From: Ypsolopha sequella
Taxonomy: Eukaryota; Arthropoda; Insecta; Lepidoptera; Ypsolophidae
Assembly: GCA_934047225.1 (NCBI GenBank)
Contig: OW204005.1
Span: 18,732,396 to 18,796,395 of the forward strand
DNA length: 64,000 nucleotides
Direction: 5' to 3'
In this document: positions 33,131 to 46,429 of the stretch, piece by piece
How positions within the stretch are numbered: position 1 is the first letter of the stretch
Layout of the letters: the number at the start of each line of letters is the position of its first letter
Translations under genes and position numbers: made by a program
Notes under the pieces: generated by a model
The model's database searches: none
Told to the model about the DNA's origin: nothing
The model's input: the letters and a program-made list of their open reading frames with translations, nothing else

Positions 33131-33825
33131 TGAGCTTCAAATAACAATTAGAAATAACCTTTTAGTTTTGTGGCAATGTTGACAATATTTTTTTCTCTTA
33201 TGGTAAATTCATCATTTTGCAAAGACCCTGACTTAATTTTTTATTAATTTCTAGGGTTTCGTATCCAAAGGGCTAAACAGAGCCCTATTTATGTCACTCT
33301 GCTGTCTGTGCGTCCATCTGTCTGTCTGTCCGTATGTCACGGATCTTTAGCCCGTAGACAGAATGAGTTACAGACCTGAAACTTGTTTTATGTTGTTCCG
33401 ATGTTCCTAAAAACGTGTTCTATTCGAGTCTTCCACCAAAAGAACATATTTGCAATTTGACAGATCAGTGGTCGGTCACCTATGCAAGTCTGCTATGCGA
33501 GCACGTACGCGTCGATTAGATAAATTTGACAGATAGAATCGATAAATTCTAAACGATAACCTTTATTGCAATGAAATAAGAGTTACCTTTTTATTTATCG
33601 AATCGATGTCGAGTCGATACCAAGTTCATGCTAGTAATTTGTTTGATTTGGTGAACGTGATGGTTTTCATGACCACCCCCTTTATCGATAGTTTGTTTTT
33701 AACTTAATTAGGGTACCCACTATTACACACACATAAGCATGTGTCACACCCATTGAAACTCGATTTCGGTAACATCGTGTTTCCTTGGCTTTATAAATCT
33801 ATGAGTTATCATATTTGTGATATAA

Positions 33826-34100
33826 ACCAATGACATTCTATACCATTTTTTACATTTTTTGCATGTTATCTTTCTTAGATAAAATTAACTTACCGGTGGT
33901 AAGTCATACCATCTTTTTGTGCGTTGTTAGGGTATTATTTCGGCACTTTTCTATGACAAACTTCGGCAGCTTTACGGCATTGCGATCGAAACACGACTAA
34001 AAAAGAAGTGTGCTTAGGCCGCGTTTAAGCACAATTTTGCCGTCCTGCCAACAGCGCGCCGATGATATGTCCATGGTATAGAATGTCATTGGTATAAACC
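33826..34100. mobile_element. Fold-back element
   Basis: Ends ACCAATGACATTCTATACCA and the inverse TGGTATAGAATGTCATTGGT, about 275 bp apart. Confidence 0.72.
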
Positions 34101-36778
34101 AAGTTTTGTCTACGAAAATGAATACCGCAAAGAATACCAAGTAGATTTATTTACATACACATCACGACATAGAGGCTATGGTTCACGGTCATGTCATGGC
34201 TCTTATAAGCCAGTAAATAGAGTTCATTTTAGTAGTTTATCGTTATATTACACTTTAGTATCTACAGTGGTAGAAAGGAGACGGTCAGTTCCCCATAAGC
34301 AAAATGCCTTAAGAGTGTACACAAATATATTGTGGTCAGTGATAAAGAACAAATTCAGAATAACACGGTTTGACTATCCATTTAAAACGAACACCATCTT
34401 ATAATAACTTTTTATGATAAATCCTTTTTATTTTGAGGTTATTTTCATATGGCATTGCGAAAATAAACTTAAGCGCGTTTGAAACGTTCATAGTTCTAAC
34501 AATGTTTCACGATGATTCTGATATGTTTAAAAGGGTCATGCTCAAATGTCAGTCGTAATGTAATCTCTATCAGAATCCAGAAGAAAAGCATGAATCGTGA
34601 AATAAGAAGCTGTGACTGCCGATTGCGTCACGCATGACTCTATCAAAGCACGCTGGAAGCGTAGTTTGTGGACTATTTGGTAGATGGCGCCCTTTCGTTC
34701 GGTGTTCGCTCTCATGACTGGCTGCGACATTAAGTACTTATATTATTTTAATATGTGTGTCCGTGTTATTATGAAAGTGAAACTAGCTACGAATAAATCT
34801 AACAGAAATTATAGTATAAATTTATTTCATGTACGCGGTTAAGGCCGATTCTGACCATCTCCTTTTGAATGATTCGCTACAGTAGTCTTTAGCGGAATTC
34901 CTGACGTAAACTTCACGCTGTATTTTTTCAGCGGAAACCTAATAAATGGAACTCAGACATTTGTGTCAATTTTTTTTTTTTTTTACTGTCACAATCACAC
35001 ACAACACAGAAAAAGAAGAAGACATAAGACATGAAGAAAATTTCAAAATTTCAAGAGACCACGCTGATTACTCTAAGTAGCAAAGCTTAGACAAAATAAA
35101 TAAAACAAATAATTTTAAAATAAAAGAATGTAGTGTAGGTAGGTGACATATATATAGAAAAATATACACTATAACAACATTAATACTGATGTAATAAACA
35201 TAATATGCAATATATGAGAAGAAATAAAGAATGAAGAATGGAAAGCTGCCTGAATGCACGTGGGATTTTCAACTATTTATTTTTTGTACAATGGGCGTTT
35301 TTCCTTGTGTCAAATTTAGTGTTAAATAAGATTCCTAGATGGCACTGCCATATCAAAGACAAAATTTGTACAGATTCCAAACAAACCAAAAATCACTTTG
35401 ACATCGATTGCTACGGAACATATTTTATCTATGGTGACATGGACAGTGACATCTGGCGGAAAGTCAAGAACTAAGAAAAAAAACAACGAGAAAAACGCTC
35501 ATTTGCCACATACATGTTTGTATAATTATAGAATTAAATGAGACATGAAAACGTCTTCACTCGCCCAGATGGAGGCAGTGTAAATCTGCTGAAACTGGTC
35601 GGCTTTCCCGATCATAACACGTATTGAGGTGAAACGTTTTTATATAAATTATAAATCATGTTTGTTTACTTAATTTATATACCTATCTATCAGTCACGAT
35701 CGTGACTGTACTGGAAAATATTTACGTCTTTTAATAAATCTGCTTTCATACAAACTAATTTGTCTTAATATAACATACATACATATACTCACGCCTGTCA
35801 TATAAGAGTTTGTATGACTAGATAGAAGAGGCGAAAGAGGTGTGTCTGGATCGTACCAGATGGAAATCTATAGTCTCTATCCACCTTCTTAATTTAAAGG
35901 CCTTTTTTTTGCGTGGTCAACGTGCCAAACGGGACCCTTTTACTAAGCCTCCAGTGTCTGTTTGTCTATCCGTCTGTCACAGGGTCTACGGCTTTAGCCA
36001 TTATAGGTAGAAAGTTGAAATTTTCACAGAATACGTGTAACTATGGCCTCTACCACGAAAAATAATGAAAATTAAAAAAAAAAAATTACCCATACAAAAA
36101 CCCTCGAAACAGCAGCATTTTTTTTTTTTTTTAATTTATTACACAGGAAACAAATCTTATATTTTAAAACAATGCCCTGCAAAACTGTATAAACAGTTTG
36201 AATGCAGGAATGACCCCCGGTTTCTGAAAGGCCAATCAAAGTTAACAGTAGATTAAAAAAACTTTAACCGCAAATAACGGTGAAAATAAAGCATATTATG
36301 AAGTCTGAATAGTGATGAATCAATAATTAACTTAGTTAATTTTTAATTTCAATGTAAAATTCCCACTTTTTCTGGCTTAATTTGCAGATAATTATTTTTT
36401 AATCTACTGTTAACATTGATTAGCCTATCAGAAACCATCTCATGAGTAACAAAAAAAACATTTTCTATTATTTAAAATAAAAATATAAAAGAGAAAAAAG
36501 AAAAAATAATACTTTGTGTATGCTTAATTATTGACTGTCTCTAAAAGATACTTTTTGAGAGACCTCCTAAACTTATGTTTATTTGGCTCGTTTCGAATAT
36601 CCTCGGGTAAACTATTTAGTACATATGGTAGACGTTTTCTTAAAGTCTTTACCGTTATTTGTTTCAGTACATACAAGTTTCTGGTCTAATTAGACCACTA
36701 ATTAGTAGTAGTTCATTTATTATGAAGTAAATAAAAAAAAATCATCCCCACTTTACGTGTAGCGGAGATACCCCAAAA
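34101..36778. other. Mostly unassigned DNA upstream of the minus transporter
   Basis: A half fold-back copy at 35553-35645 (see 3720-3990) and a GGGTTCCGT-type piece at 35905-36055. The rest has no recognised coding exon. The missing N-terminal exon and promoter of the transporter may lie here or further right. Confidence 0.4.
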
Positions 36779-37170
36779 TAGTAGTTTATGCTACAAGGGC
36801 GAAAAGGAACAAATTACGAGGACGATTTAAAACACGAGCGTAGCGAGTGTTTTAAACGTATCCGAGCAATTTATTGCTTTTACGCCCTTGTATCATAGTA
36901 CGTTTTTCAATGCATAGTGTGAGGAAATGAAAACAAATATAATCTTGTGAACTTTAAATTATGATTGGCTCAAAAGGATTTTATCCAGAGCCGTTAAACA
37001 GTGGAAAAAAAAAGTATAACATCTATTGGTACACAGGAAAGACTGCAGGTTAGCCAACCATTGCCAATAAATAAAAAAAAAATAATAATAAAGCCCTAGG
37101 GCAAAATAATCGACTTTCTGTTCGGTTTTGATGCATAAAAAGTGGGCATTTACGAGCACATGCATTGAAA
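36779..37170. repeat. TAGTAGTTTATGCTACAAGG repeat, copy 1
   Basis: Shares the CGAGCGTAGCGAGTGTTTTA block and the GCCCTAGGGCAAAATAATCG block with 46776-47184 and 59681-60113, in the opposite orientation. Confidence 0.75.
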
Positions 37171-37350
37171 AAATATTATTTCTATTTTTTATTTTACCAC
37201 TTTGTCGGCGTGATTAATATGTATACTTATGCCAAATTACAGCTTTCTAGTACAAAGAGCCTATGAGCTAAGCCGCGGACGGACAGACATACAGATAAAC
37301 GGACATGGCGAAACTATAAGCGTTCCTTGTTCACTACGGAACCCTTATTG

Positions 37351-38503
37351 TCCGTGCAAAGGTCCCCGTTACTCCAGGCGGAAAGAACCGCAGTGCGAGA
37401 GGGATGGAATCGGGGAATATTGACAAACAGTCGGTTTTAAAATAATACAAAATTAACTAAAATAGCCATGAATATTTCCATAACCAGTAAGTAAGGTAAT
37501 GGTATCGATTCGGCATAACACGTCTTAACTTATTTGACAGAACTTACCTGATTTTAAGCGTCCTGTCTTTTTCTTTCTTTATTGAAAAGACAGGGACAGA
37601 ACGCTTAAATTAAGTTTAGTCCTGTCAAATAAGATCAGACTGTAAAAGGAAATAGACTATATGAGACAGGTAGGCAAAGATATATATGTTTTTCTTTTCC
37701 TGCTGTCTTGTATTTTCTTATCCCTTGGTTAAAGTAGATATAAGTAATTCAATGTATAGTTTAAGTTTATGTTGAAAAAAAAGACATGATCTTGCCAAGT
37801 TTCTTGCCCGTTCTTCTTAGCAAGACTAATCGAATGGGCGGAGGTAGGCATGTATTTATATATGTAACCTATTACTATGTAGTATATAGGATGGGATTTG
37901 GTCGGCCGCCTGGATTCGTGCTGGGGGCTCGGTTGGTGATCATTGAACCTTGTTCCTGGTCCCTGGCCGGGTCTCCGGTATGGGTTCGGGCGGTTGATTG
38001 GATTTCACCTTGTATAATAATATTTTACCTATAATTTTAATCGTATATATATTGCTACATAAATTAAAAAAACATTTAATCTAAGTAGTTCATGTACATT
38101 TATTATTTTATTACATATATTTTTATAAGATTAAAATTTGACTTGTGAAACGTGTATTATATATACCTACTTTGCAAAATAAACTTTTTGAATTTTGAAT
38201 TTTAAGTTAAGATAAGATGTGCTTCACCGAATCGGTACCACTGTTAAAACCCATCTAAATTTTTGAAGTCTGTATGGTCTCCCAATTTATCAGAATATTA
38301 AAAAAATTGTAAATTTAGACCTCATTTTAATTTTAATTATTATTTCTATCAAGTGAAATTCCTCTAATCGCGTTTCTGATAGACCAAAATCTAGAAAAAG
38401 GTTCCAAAATTGTTAAACTAATTTATTTAACTTGGGACTTCTTTTGAACAGCAGATAAATAACTTGAAAAAGTGTCCATTTTGACGATATACCCCTTTAA
38501 GGC
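37351..38503. mobile_element. TTAA-type MITE carrying two nested insertions
   Basis: Left part 37351-37500 and right part 38237-38503 are the two halves of a 29541-29963 relative. Between them is the palindromic MITE 37501-38236, itself split by a retroposon. Confidence 0.72.
37627..38205 (+). mobile_element. 5'-truncated retroposon inside a MITE
   Basis: Matches the 3' UTR of the LINE at 47620-48210 (inverted), including GGTCGGCCGCCTGGATTCG, and ends with AATAAACTTTTTG and a (TTGAATT)n tail. Short direct repeats ATAAGAT flank it. Its 82-aa and similar frames are in UTR. Confidence 0.78.
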
Positions 38504-39328
38504 GATACGTAATTATTTTAAAATTCATTTTGTTAAAAAAAAATTAGAAAAAGATCAAGACTACCATAGTAAAATTAATACGTGTTTAATATTTATTTTC
38601 TACATCGTAGCACTTTTCCGACTAACTGTACCCTTGCAATTGATAGGCTTAAAAAAAAGCGGGCGAGTTCGGACTAGGGATGAATTTGGACGAAGCTCTA
38701 AAACTAAAAGTAGGTAATTTTGATGACATTGTTTTCTAAAATTAACGTTCTTGGATTATTTGGTATTCCAAAATGATTCGTTTATGCATATAAAAGCTAA
38801 TTTACTAACCTATTATGGACACCATGAATTGAATATGTTTTCTTCCATTATTTTGAGTTATTCCCTTGTTCACTTCCGGCATTTCTTCGATTTTCCTGCA
38901 CGGTTGTTTTTTGTTTTCAATTACTTAATATTTTTATTCCATTTATTTTTCGTGTTATAATATAGTTAACATACACAGTTAAGTATTATATTTACAAAGA
39001 ATAACACTTTAACAAGAACGTTCTTAGAGACGTTCACTTCTGGGTTGAGTTGTTTTCAAATGCGATTGCGAAATAATTACGGACTAAAAACATGAATTTA
39101 CTTGTTCAGAACAGTTTGAGCACAAAATAAGTGGTTATTTTGTGGTTTGTTTGAGGCTCATACATAGGGTTGCCATACATCCCGATATATCGGGACTGTC
39201 CCCGTTGCGTTTATGGAAACCCTTCCAGTATTCAGAACCCCAGTACTTCTGAGCTGCGGGAGGGTTTACTAGCATTAATTCACAAAAAGTTGCTTTAAAC
39301 CATTCCACTATTCAGAGTTGCGAACGAT

Positions 39329-39640
39329 CTGGATTCGGGTATTGTTTCCAGTGTAATATTCAAGACTTATAATAAAAATGCTTCCTCTACTCAGATCCCT
39401 AGATAGCGTGCGATCTGACTCGCGGGAGGAATTTCTGCGCTATGCTCCCCGATCTCAGATCGCAAGCGACACGAATCTGGATTCGGGTATTGTTTTCGGT
39501 GTAGTATTCAAGACTTCATAATAAAAACGCTTCCTCTACTCAGATCCCTTGATAGCATAAAAGTATTAGGTGCGATCTGACACGCGGGAGGGATTTTTGT
39601 GCTATGCTCCCCGATCTCAGATCGAAAGCGGCACGTGCCA
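39329..39640. repeat. Tandem duplication, unit about 148 bp
   Basis: CTGGATTCGGGTATTGTTT repeats at 39329 and 39477; both units end with CTCCCCGATCTCAGATCG. Confidence 0.85.
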
Positions 39641-40563
39641 AGAGAGAGAGAGAGAGTGATATCATCCGCATCGCGCTTTTGTTTGTTAGGGTTCCGTAGT
39701 ACCTAAAAGGTACAAAAGCAAATTTATGGTGAGACTTCGTTGACCGTCCGTCCGTCCGTCTGTATGTCACAACCTCATAACTTTAGCACCGTTAGAGATA
39801 AAGACTTGAAATTTGGCCAAAAATTGTATTAATTTTCCCACATATTACAGTGTAAAAAAATATGAAAATTTTTAAATTGTTTAAAATATTTCTAAAACAA
39901 AAGTAAGAAAAAATATATATTATTCTAAAAATACAATAAGGATATCAAATTAAAGATATTAAAGAGCTAATTGTAAAAATATATATATTTACTACAACCA
40001 CAAAAATATGTATGTCCTTGTCCCCTTATCTCCGAAACTGGGAGACCGAAAAATATGAAAAAAATATAAATTATAGATCATAACTGCCCAATTACAGGAG
40101 AACAATAGCAAAAAAAAAATGAGCACAAATGAGAATTATAAAAAAGAAGTGAAATATATATTTTTTTATATAAATACAATATTGGTATCAAATTGTAGGT
40201 ATTAAAAATTTGATTGTAAAAATATATAATTTTACTTTATTTACTAGCTGGCACTGCTTTCGAGAAATCTTTAAAAAACAATAATATGTATGTCCCCCCC
40301 CCCCCTTATCTCCAAAACTGGTGGACCAAAAATATAAAAAAAATCATGGTAATATGTGTTTACGTAAAGATTAAAGGAAAAATAAAGCGGTTGAGAAATT
40401 CACGAAAAAAATTGTTAAAAACTTTATGAATATATTGTCATACGTTTATGCAATTCAATTTTTTTTCTTAGTACTATGATATTCATCTTTTCTTTAATCT
40501 TCGCTTGATTACATAGATGTCCTTACTAAGCGTATTCTGTTAAACCTATAACCCAATTTTTAG

Positions 40564-40738
40564 TCTGAGTAGCGGTAGGAATTCATATCCATAACGCTAG
40601 TATTGCGTTTGTAAAGCCTCCCGCATTACAGAACTAAAAGCAGGGTAGGCTAATCTGAGTAGCGGTAGGAATTTATATCCATAATGCTAGAATTGCGTTT
40701 GTAAAGCCTCCCGCATTACAGAACTAAAAGCAGGGTAG
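40564..40738. repeat. Tandem duplication, unit 90 bp
   Basis: TCTGAGTAGCGGTAGGAATT repeats at 40564 and 40654. Confidence 0.87.
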
Positions 40739-40960
40739 CATTTAATTCATCAAACTGCGCGTTCAATCGCTTAAACCCTCCCGCAGCTCAGAAGTACTGT
40801 GGTTCTGAATACTGGAAGGGTTTCCATAAACGCGTCGCCGTTATTGAGTCCTATGTCCCGACGTCCCGACAAACAGTAAAATGTCCCGATATCTGCGCCC
40901 AGTGGAATTAAAGAAATTCTCTGCTGCCACAAACTGTGGAGTCGAAATAGTCGACATTGG

Positions 40961-41125
40961 TATCGATTCGGCATAACACGACTTAACTTATTTGACAGAA
41001 CTAACCTTATTTTAAGCGTCTTGTCTTTTCCTTTCTTTATAGAAACGACAAGGACAGAACGCTTAAATTAAGTTTAGTCCTGTCAAATAAGTTAAGATGT
41101 GCTACACCGAATCGGTACCATTGTT
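40961..41125. mobile_element. Palindromic MITE, best intact copy
   Basis: Starts GGTATCGATTCGGCATAAC and ends with the inverse. Lies inside the 39165-41911 element. Confidence 0.82.
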
Positions 41126-41173
41126 AGATGAACTATGACCTTCACAGTTTTATTTTTATTTCTATATTACTGA

Positions 41174-41530
41174 TAGGGTTGCCAGATGGTCCAGATAAAA
41201 AAACCGAACATTTTTAAACATTTGATTTTTTTGGTATAATTTGTCGAAAAATCAAAGGGTCCCTTTGATTTTGGCCAGATTAAACCAACATTCCCGGAAA
41301 TTACTGAGGGTAAACACAATAAAACACTTAGTAAACATTAAAACTTATATTTACTGTTGCTAAATGGCATGGACGAATTCGTCCATGTAAATGGTAAGCA
41401 AAAAATCACTTTCTAACATATTGGGACTAGATGCTACATTCTATTGTCCGGTTTTCCAAAATTTTGTAGACCGGACAGCCGTTCAAAAAACCGTACTGTC
41501 CGGTCCAAAACCGGACATCTGGCAACCCTA
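41174..41530. mobile_element. hAT-like MITE (357 bp)
   Basis: TIR TAGGGTTGCCAGATG / CATCTGGCAACCCTA with a perfect 8-bp duplication ATTACTGA (41166-41173 and 41531-41538). Nested in the larger element with similar ends. Confidence 0.88.
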
Positions 41531-41919
41531 ATTACTGATAAAAATAAAATAAGTACTCAGAAAAGTATAATACTTACTCGTAACACATTCGCTACAAATA
41601 CGTAAATGTGTATACTGGGGTGTTATGATGAAGTTGCGTAAGCCGGAAACCGAAGACAACCCATGAATTGCGAAAAAAAATCAGCTGTTTCATAGAAAAG
41701 TTACATAGCCACCCAATCAAAATGTATGAAACACTTTTTTTTTTCTCATTTTCTTTTCACGTAAAGTTGTACGCGTGTACGAGTTCTATCGCCAGTTTTT
41801 GGCTTCCACATTTTCATCTTAACAATCTGTATATGTAAATAAGCGAATAAATAATTGTACTCCCCATTCCAGAGCGTCCCGATGAGACCCTAGCAAAATA
41901 TGGCAACCCTACTCATACC

Positions 41920-42275
41920 CTAGCAACTTTTTTTATTACCCGTCCAGCACAATAGGTCTAATAGCAAAGACCTTATTTGCTTTTCATAGTAGGCGATTAT
42001 ATGTTGGCTCTTTGTCCTCTTTTTCTTGGACGCGTAATACTAGTGATCACGCAGCGAAACAACAAATTGGTGTGTTTTAGCTAACACTGAAATATTTTGT
42101 AGGGAAAAAAATATTGGATTTAAGTAACATCCCTTCATATTTCTATTGACTATTTTATAAAAAAAAAACAAGTTGATCTCTTAGCCGCGTTTTTGAAACG
42201 AACGTTTGAAAACCAAAAAAAAAGGGTGGAAAACATTTTATTGACAAAAGTATAAATCTTAATACATTGTTTATA
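41920..42275. repeat. Repeat with inverted copy at 49215-49605
   Basis: Carries TTTTATTACCCGTC(C/T)AGCACAA, GTGATCACGCAGCGAAAC and others, inverted in the second copy. Confidence 0.8.
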
Positions 42276-42656
42276 TAGAATTAAATGAAACTTGAGGATA
42301 ATTCATGATTTGTATAAAAACGGCTCACCTCAATACGTGTTATGATCGGAAAAGCCGACCAGTCGATAGACCGACAAAAAAAAAAACATTGTTTATATGT
42401 GGAATCCGTAGATAAAAGATCGATAAATCAAATGTATTTTTTTCAATATGAGGAGAAACCTACTTTCTTCCAATGAACCCTTGAAAACCTGGTGTTATTG
42501 ATGTTATAGCGTCAGGTGTCCACTTAAATTGGTTATTGGGATTCATTCAGAATCATCTACCTTATTATAGTTTGTAATGCAACGACTTACGAAGATAAGT
42601 ATGCAAACATTCTGGTGCCCTATTTAGAAGACATTGACAGTGTTATCTAACTAACA

Positions 42657-43082
42657 TTAAGGCGATATGTAAAAGTTTTAGCGTCCCTGTTACTCCACAT
42701 GCGAAAAAATCCTCAGTGCGAGAGGGACGGATTCATGGAAAAGTAGCAAAAAATCGGTTTTATATTAATATAAAATGTACTAAAGTTGCTATCAAAATTT
42801 CGTTTAACCAGGTCCTAGATATCGTTAAAACCCGTCTAATAAAATATAGTTGCTGTCTATATGTCATTCTAAACTGTCAAACCAGGAGAATTGGTGCAGA
42901 AAAGAACCTCATTTCAATAAATATTTCTATCGAGCCGAATTTTTCCAATCGCATTTCTGTTTTAACAGATCCCTAGAAAAAGAATCCAAAAATAATATAC
43001 AATTTTATCAAAATAATACATTATTTACTGAAGTAGATATGCAAGTCCTTAAAGTGTCGATTTTATTTCCGTAGCGCCTTAA
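42657..43082. mobile_element. TTAA-flanked MITE (GGCGATATG)
   Basis: TTAA at both ends, 418 bp between; ends GGCGATATG and GTAGCGCC. Related to the chain at 27496-28330. Confidence 0.82.
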
Positions 43083-43364
43083 TGTCTACGTATTTCCTAT
43101 GTAACTATAGGTAAATAGTTATCTATAGGTGAATAGTAACAGGCACGTATCCAGAATTTAGTTCTTAGCGGAAGAGGTCAACCAAAATACACCATCAAAT
43201 ACTTTAAAAAGTTAAACCGTCCATAAAATTATCGCAGAATAACGTACATTATGTAATATTACATTATATATATAACAATATGTATATGCGTCCCATATCC
43301 AAGCGACTGCCGTTAAGGGGCTGCACTATGCTAAAATTCGGTCCCGCTCTAACGCGTTTGTTTC

Positions 43365-43793
43365 TTAAGGCGCTCTTATCCCAAAATCAGTAATTTCAAA
43401 GTCAAATAGAACTTTCAATATCGTCTAAAACTTCCATAAAAAAAACGCAATACAGTTCGAACCTTTATCTAGGTCTTCCACGCATGTGTTACACGATCAG
43501 ATAACCTTTGCTCGATAGAAATAATTCACGAACACAGCATGTAATAAGACCTTTCAAATCATGCCATTTTCATAATTCCACTCTTTTATTAACGAAACAT
43601 ATCTGGTAATATTGCTCTTTAAATTTTCTAGGTCGACCACGTAAGTGGGTTTTAATAAACATATCTCTTATTTTTAAACAATTTAAAAACCGTTAAAAAC
43701 AACGAAAAAGTACAAAAGTGTGGTTATTTTCTTTACTCCTTACACGTAAAGAAAAAGACAGAGAGTCACTCTTCTGGGATAAGAGCGCCTTAA
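43365..43793. mobile_element. TTAA-flanked MITE (GGCGCTCTTATCCC), copy 2
   Basis: TTAA at both ends, 421 bp between. Same orientation as 48672-49098, opposite to 25898-26323. Confidence 0.9.
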
Positions 43794-44118
43794 CTCTCTA
43801 TCCTGCTCTAATCAGATGCCGCGCACGCAAAACTTCAGTTATTTTGAAATCGTGGCTCCATTAGGACATACAGAAATAAAGTAGTAAGACTTTTTAGTAG
43901 ATAATAATGAGACCTTTTATTGTGTGAAAGATTCATTTCAAACGCATATTCCGTGTCCGAGCGAATTGAATGTACAGAATGAAATTAGGTACCTACAGAT
44001 ATATATTTATTTGAGTAAAGATATAACACTTCGATAAATCTATAAAGGCTTAATTCGTCAGAAAAACATGATTAAGTACATATATATTTCCCAGAATTTT
44101 CTAGTAGCCAGTTTGGCC

Positions 44119-46411
44119 TACAAATGAAAATGAAAAATGAAAATGAAAATGAAAATGAAAAAATGTTTAATGCAAAATAAATGTTACAATTATTGGTTCC
44201 TGGCTCCCAAGCTAGAATTCTCTGTCCAATGGGTAGCCAGGCTTCTTTCGTACAGTAAGTAGGTTTTGCTACATATACTTATGGCTAGCTTAAAATAAGA
44301 CTAATTAACAATAATATATTAATAACACCGATCAAACAATATTAGTGCGGGTAGGTACCTAGTCATTCATCACTTAACTCTGTTTTATAAGCGCCTACCC
44401 ACATCTCCAGTTTAAAGCAACTAAACATCTCGTTTGATTTCGTACAACAAAAATATTTTAAGCTATGAGTTATTGATACATGCACAATATTGTTGTAAAT
44501 AATCTACGTTTTTATTAAATGGTTTTTCAAGTATAAGTATGTGACCTAGACTTTGAATTTATATAAACAGTAAATGCTGTCCAAAATTTAGTAAAGACAA
44601 CAAATTGACTAAACAGTTAAACAATTAAAGCAACATAATTTAAAACACCATAATGTCAACTAACAATCACTAAATTCCGCTTATTAGCAAATTACTAGCT
44701 TAAGAATGAACTAAATAGGTAAAGTAAACGTTAAAGTTGCAGGGATCAACAAGGTAATAATAAAGTTAAGATTCGCCAAGTTATAGAATGGCCCTAGGTC
44801 GCCGTATTCCAGTGTAATAAAGGTGTTTTTAGACGTTTTTATCTTTGTCTACTTGGCTGGAAGTTATTCTGAGTTTTGAATGTGTGTTTGTGTTTGTGTA
44901 TGGTTGGATTTATATTCATTAGGATTATAAAAACACTGCGGTAGTGTGTGTGAAAAGATTGTAAACATAATTAGTAAGAAAAGGGTCTCTGTATGTGTGC
45001 AACAAGTTTTGTAAGTGCCGATATTAGTGTTAGTTAGACACAGTATATTTGAGATTAGAAGATGCAGTTTTGAACGTGTTTTTTTTTTTTTTTTTTGCTT
45101 GTAAAGGGACAATAATAAAACAATAAACATAAAAATAAATATATAAAAATAAAAATAAATTAAAAACATTAAATTGTTTATTCAGACGTAAACAATGTTT
45201 TGTAAAATAGGTATATACTTATCTAATACGAATAGGAATCTGTTTAAATTGAGTAAAACGCTAAGATAATTATTTATAGTATAGGTAGGAAAATTACTAA
45301 TTTGGTTATTTTTCGTTAAATATTAATTCGGTGTCTTCGTAGGTTTGTGGTAGAAGCCATTCAAACATAACTTTTTTACATTTATAACTTGTAAAATTTG
45401 TGATGTGAAGTTTTTTGTTTATTTTTGTGTATAATTGGGGACCTTTGAAAAAGTAAAAACGTCTACCAAATTCCGTAGACACAGGGGGTACATGCCAGTG
45501 TTCATGTCTGTTTGATCGACTAGTTTTTACACTAGTTCCTAGTGATGTTTTGTGAAATCTCAAGATTGTTTTCTGCAAGAATAGTTTTCTGACTGTTAGA
45601 ACTTTTGTTTCATGGTACAGGGTGTCTGTGGGAAAACGATACGGTTTGGAGAAGAGAACTTTGAGAGCTGCTCGTTGTGAGCGTTCTAGTTTAAGAAGGG
45701 TTGTTTTACAGGCTCCTCCCCATGTTACAATGCAGTAGTTAATTATTGACTGGCAGAGGGCAAAATATACAGATTTTATTAAAGGAGCATGTGCTACGGC
45801 ACGGAGACGTTTAAATATGTGTAAAAGTTTTCTGACTCTTGATGATAAGGCTTTAATTTAGTCCGACCAATTTAGTTTGTCGTCAACTACGACGCCCAGG
45901 TACTTGATGTTATGTGTGCGTTCTATGTGTTTACAAGCACATGGTTGAGTTTGAGTACTGTTTTTACATGTGTGTATTTTTAATACGAAATCTTCTGGTT
46001 TTGTGGCATCCGTTTTATGGAAGCACAAGAATTTTGTCTTTGAGGTATTGAGGGTTAATAAATTATGTTCAAGCCACTTCGCAATTAGAGAGAGACCTTG
46101 TTCTGCTTTGGACTTGACGTCAGTCCAAGTTTTACCCTTAAAAATAAGTGCAGTGTCATCTGCAAAAGCTAGTATTTTAGCCGACGCTGCGTCCAACTGA
46201 CAGAGGTCATTGATGTAGGCCAGAAACAGCGTCGGCCCTAAAACACTGCCTTGTGGTACTCCAAAAGTTGTAAATATTGTATTACTTTTTGACTTATCAA
46301 GTCTTACACACTGCTTTCTTGCTGTCAGGTAGCTTGTGAACCACAAGAGTCCTTTTCCGTTTATGCCAAGAGCTTCGAGTTTTTTTAAAAGAATCGAGCT
46401 AAATATACGCA
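44119..46411 (-). pseudogene. 5'-truncated LINE with reverse transcriptase remnant
   Basis: Minus-strand RT frame from about 46411 to 45306: VPQGSVLGPTLFLAYINDL (RT block with SVLGP), FADDTALIF (FADD catalytic motif), NIKYLGVVVDDKLNW, then a TAA at about 45856, after which the same frame continues to LIFNEK at 45306. The 3' UTR runs to a (CATTTT)n tail at 44119-44163. Jockey/CR1-like by motif order (inference). The 5' end is truncated before RT motif A. Confidence 0.82.
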
Positions 46412-46429
46412 ATTTTACCAAATCCACGC

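Larger units (their letters stand above)
39165..41911. mobile_element. 2.75-kb hAT-like element without transposase
   Basis: Ends TAGGGTTGCCATA / TATGGCAACCCTA with flanks CTCATACA (39157-39164) and CTCATACC (41912-41919), an 8-bp duplication with one mismatch. Inner inverted arms (about 39190-39270 and 40770-40840), two tandem duplications and two nested elements. No transposase frame. Confidence 0.72.

Noticed and set aside
34542..34730. Candidate N-terminal exon of the minus transporter
   Set aside because: It is an open minus-strand frame in the right direction, but no transporter-like residues or convincing phase-1 donor could be recognised.
36065..36256. Possible LINE C-terminal fragment
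   Set aside because: A few residues resemble LINE tails, but there is no 3' UTR, tail or longer similarity to support it.
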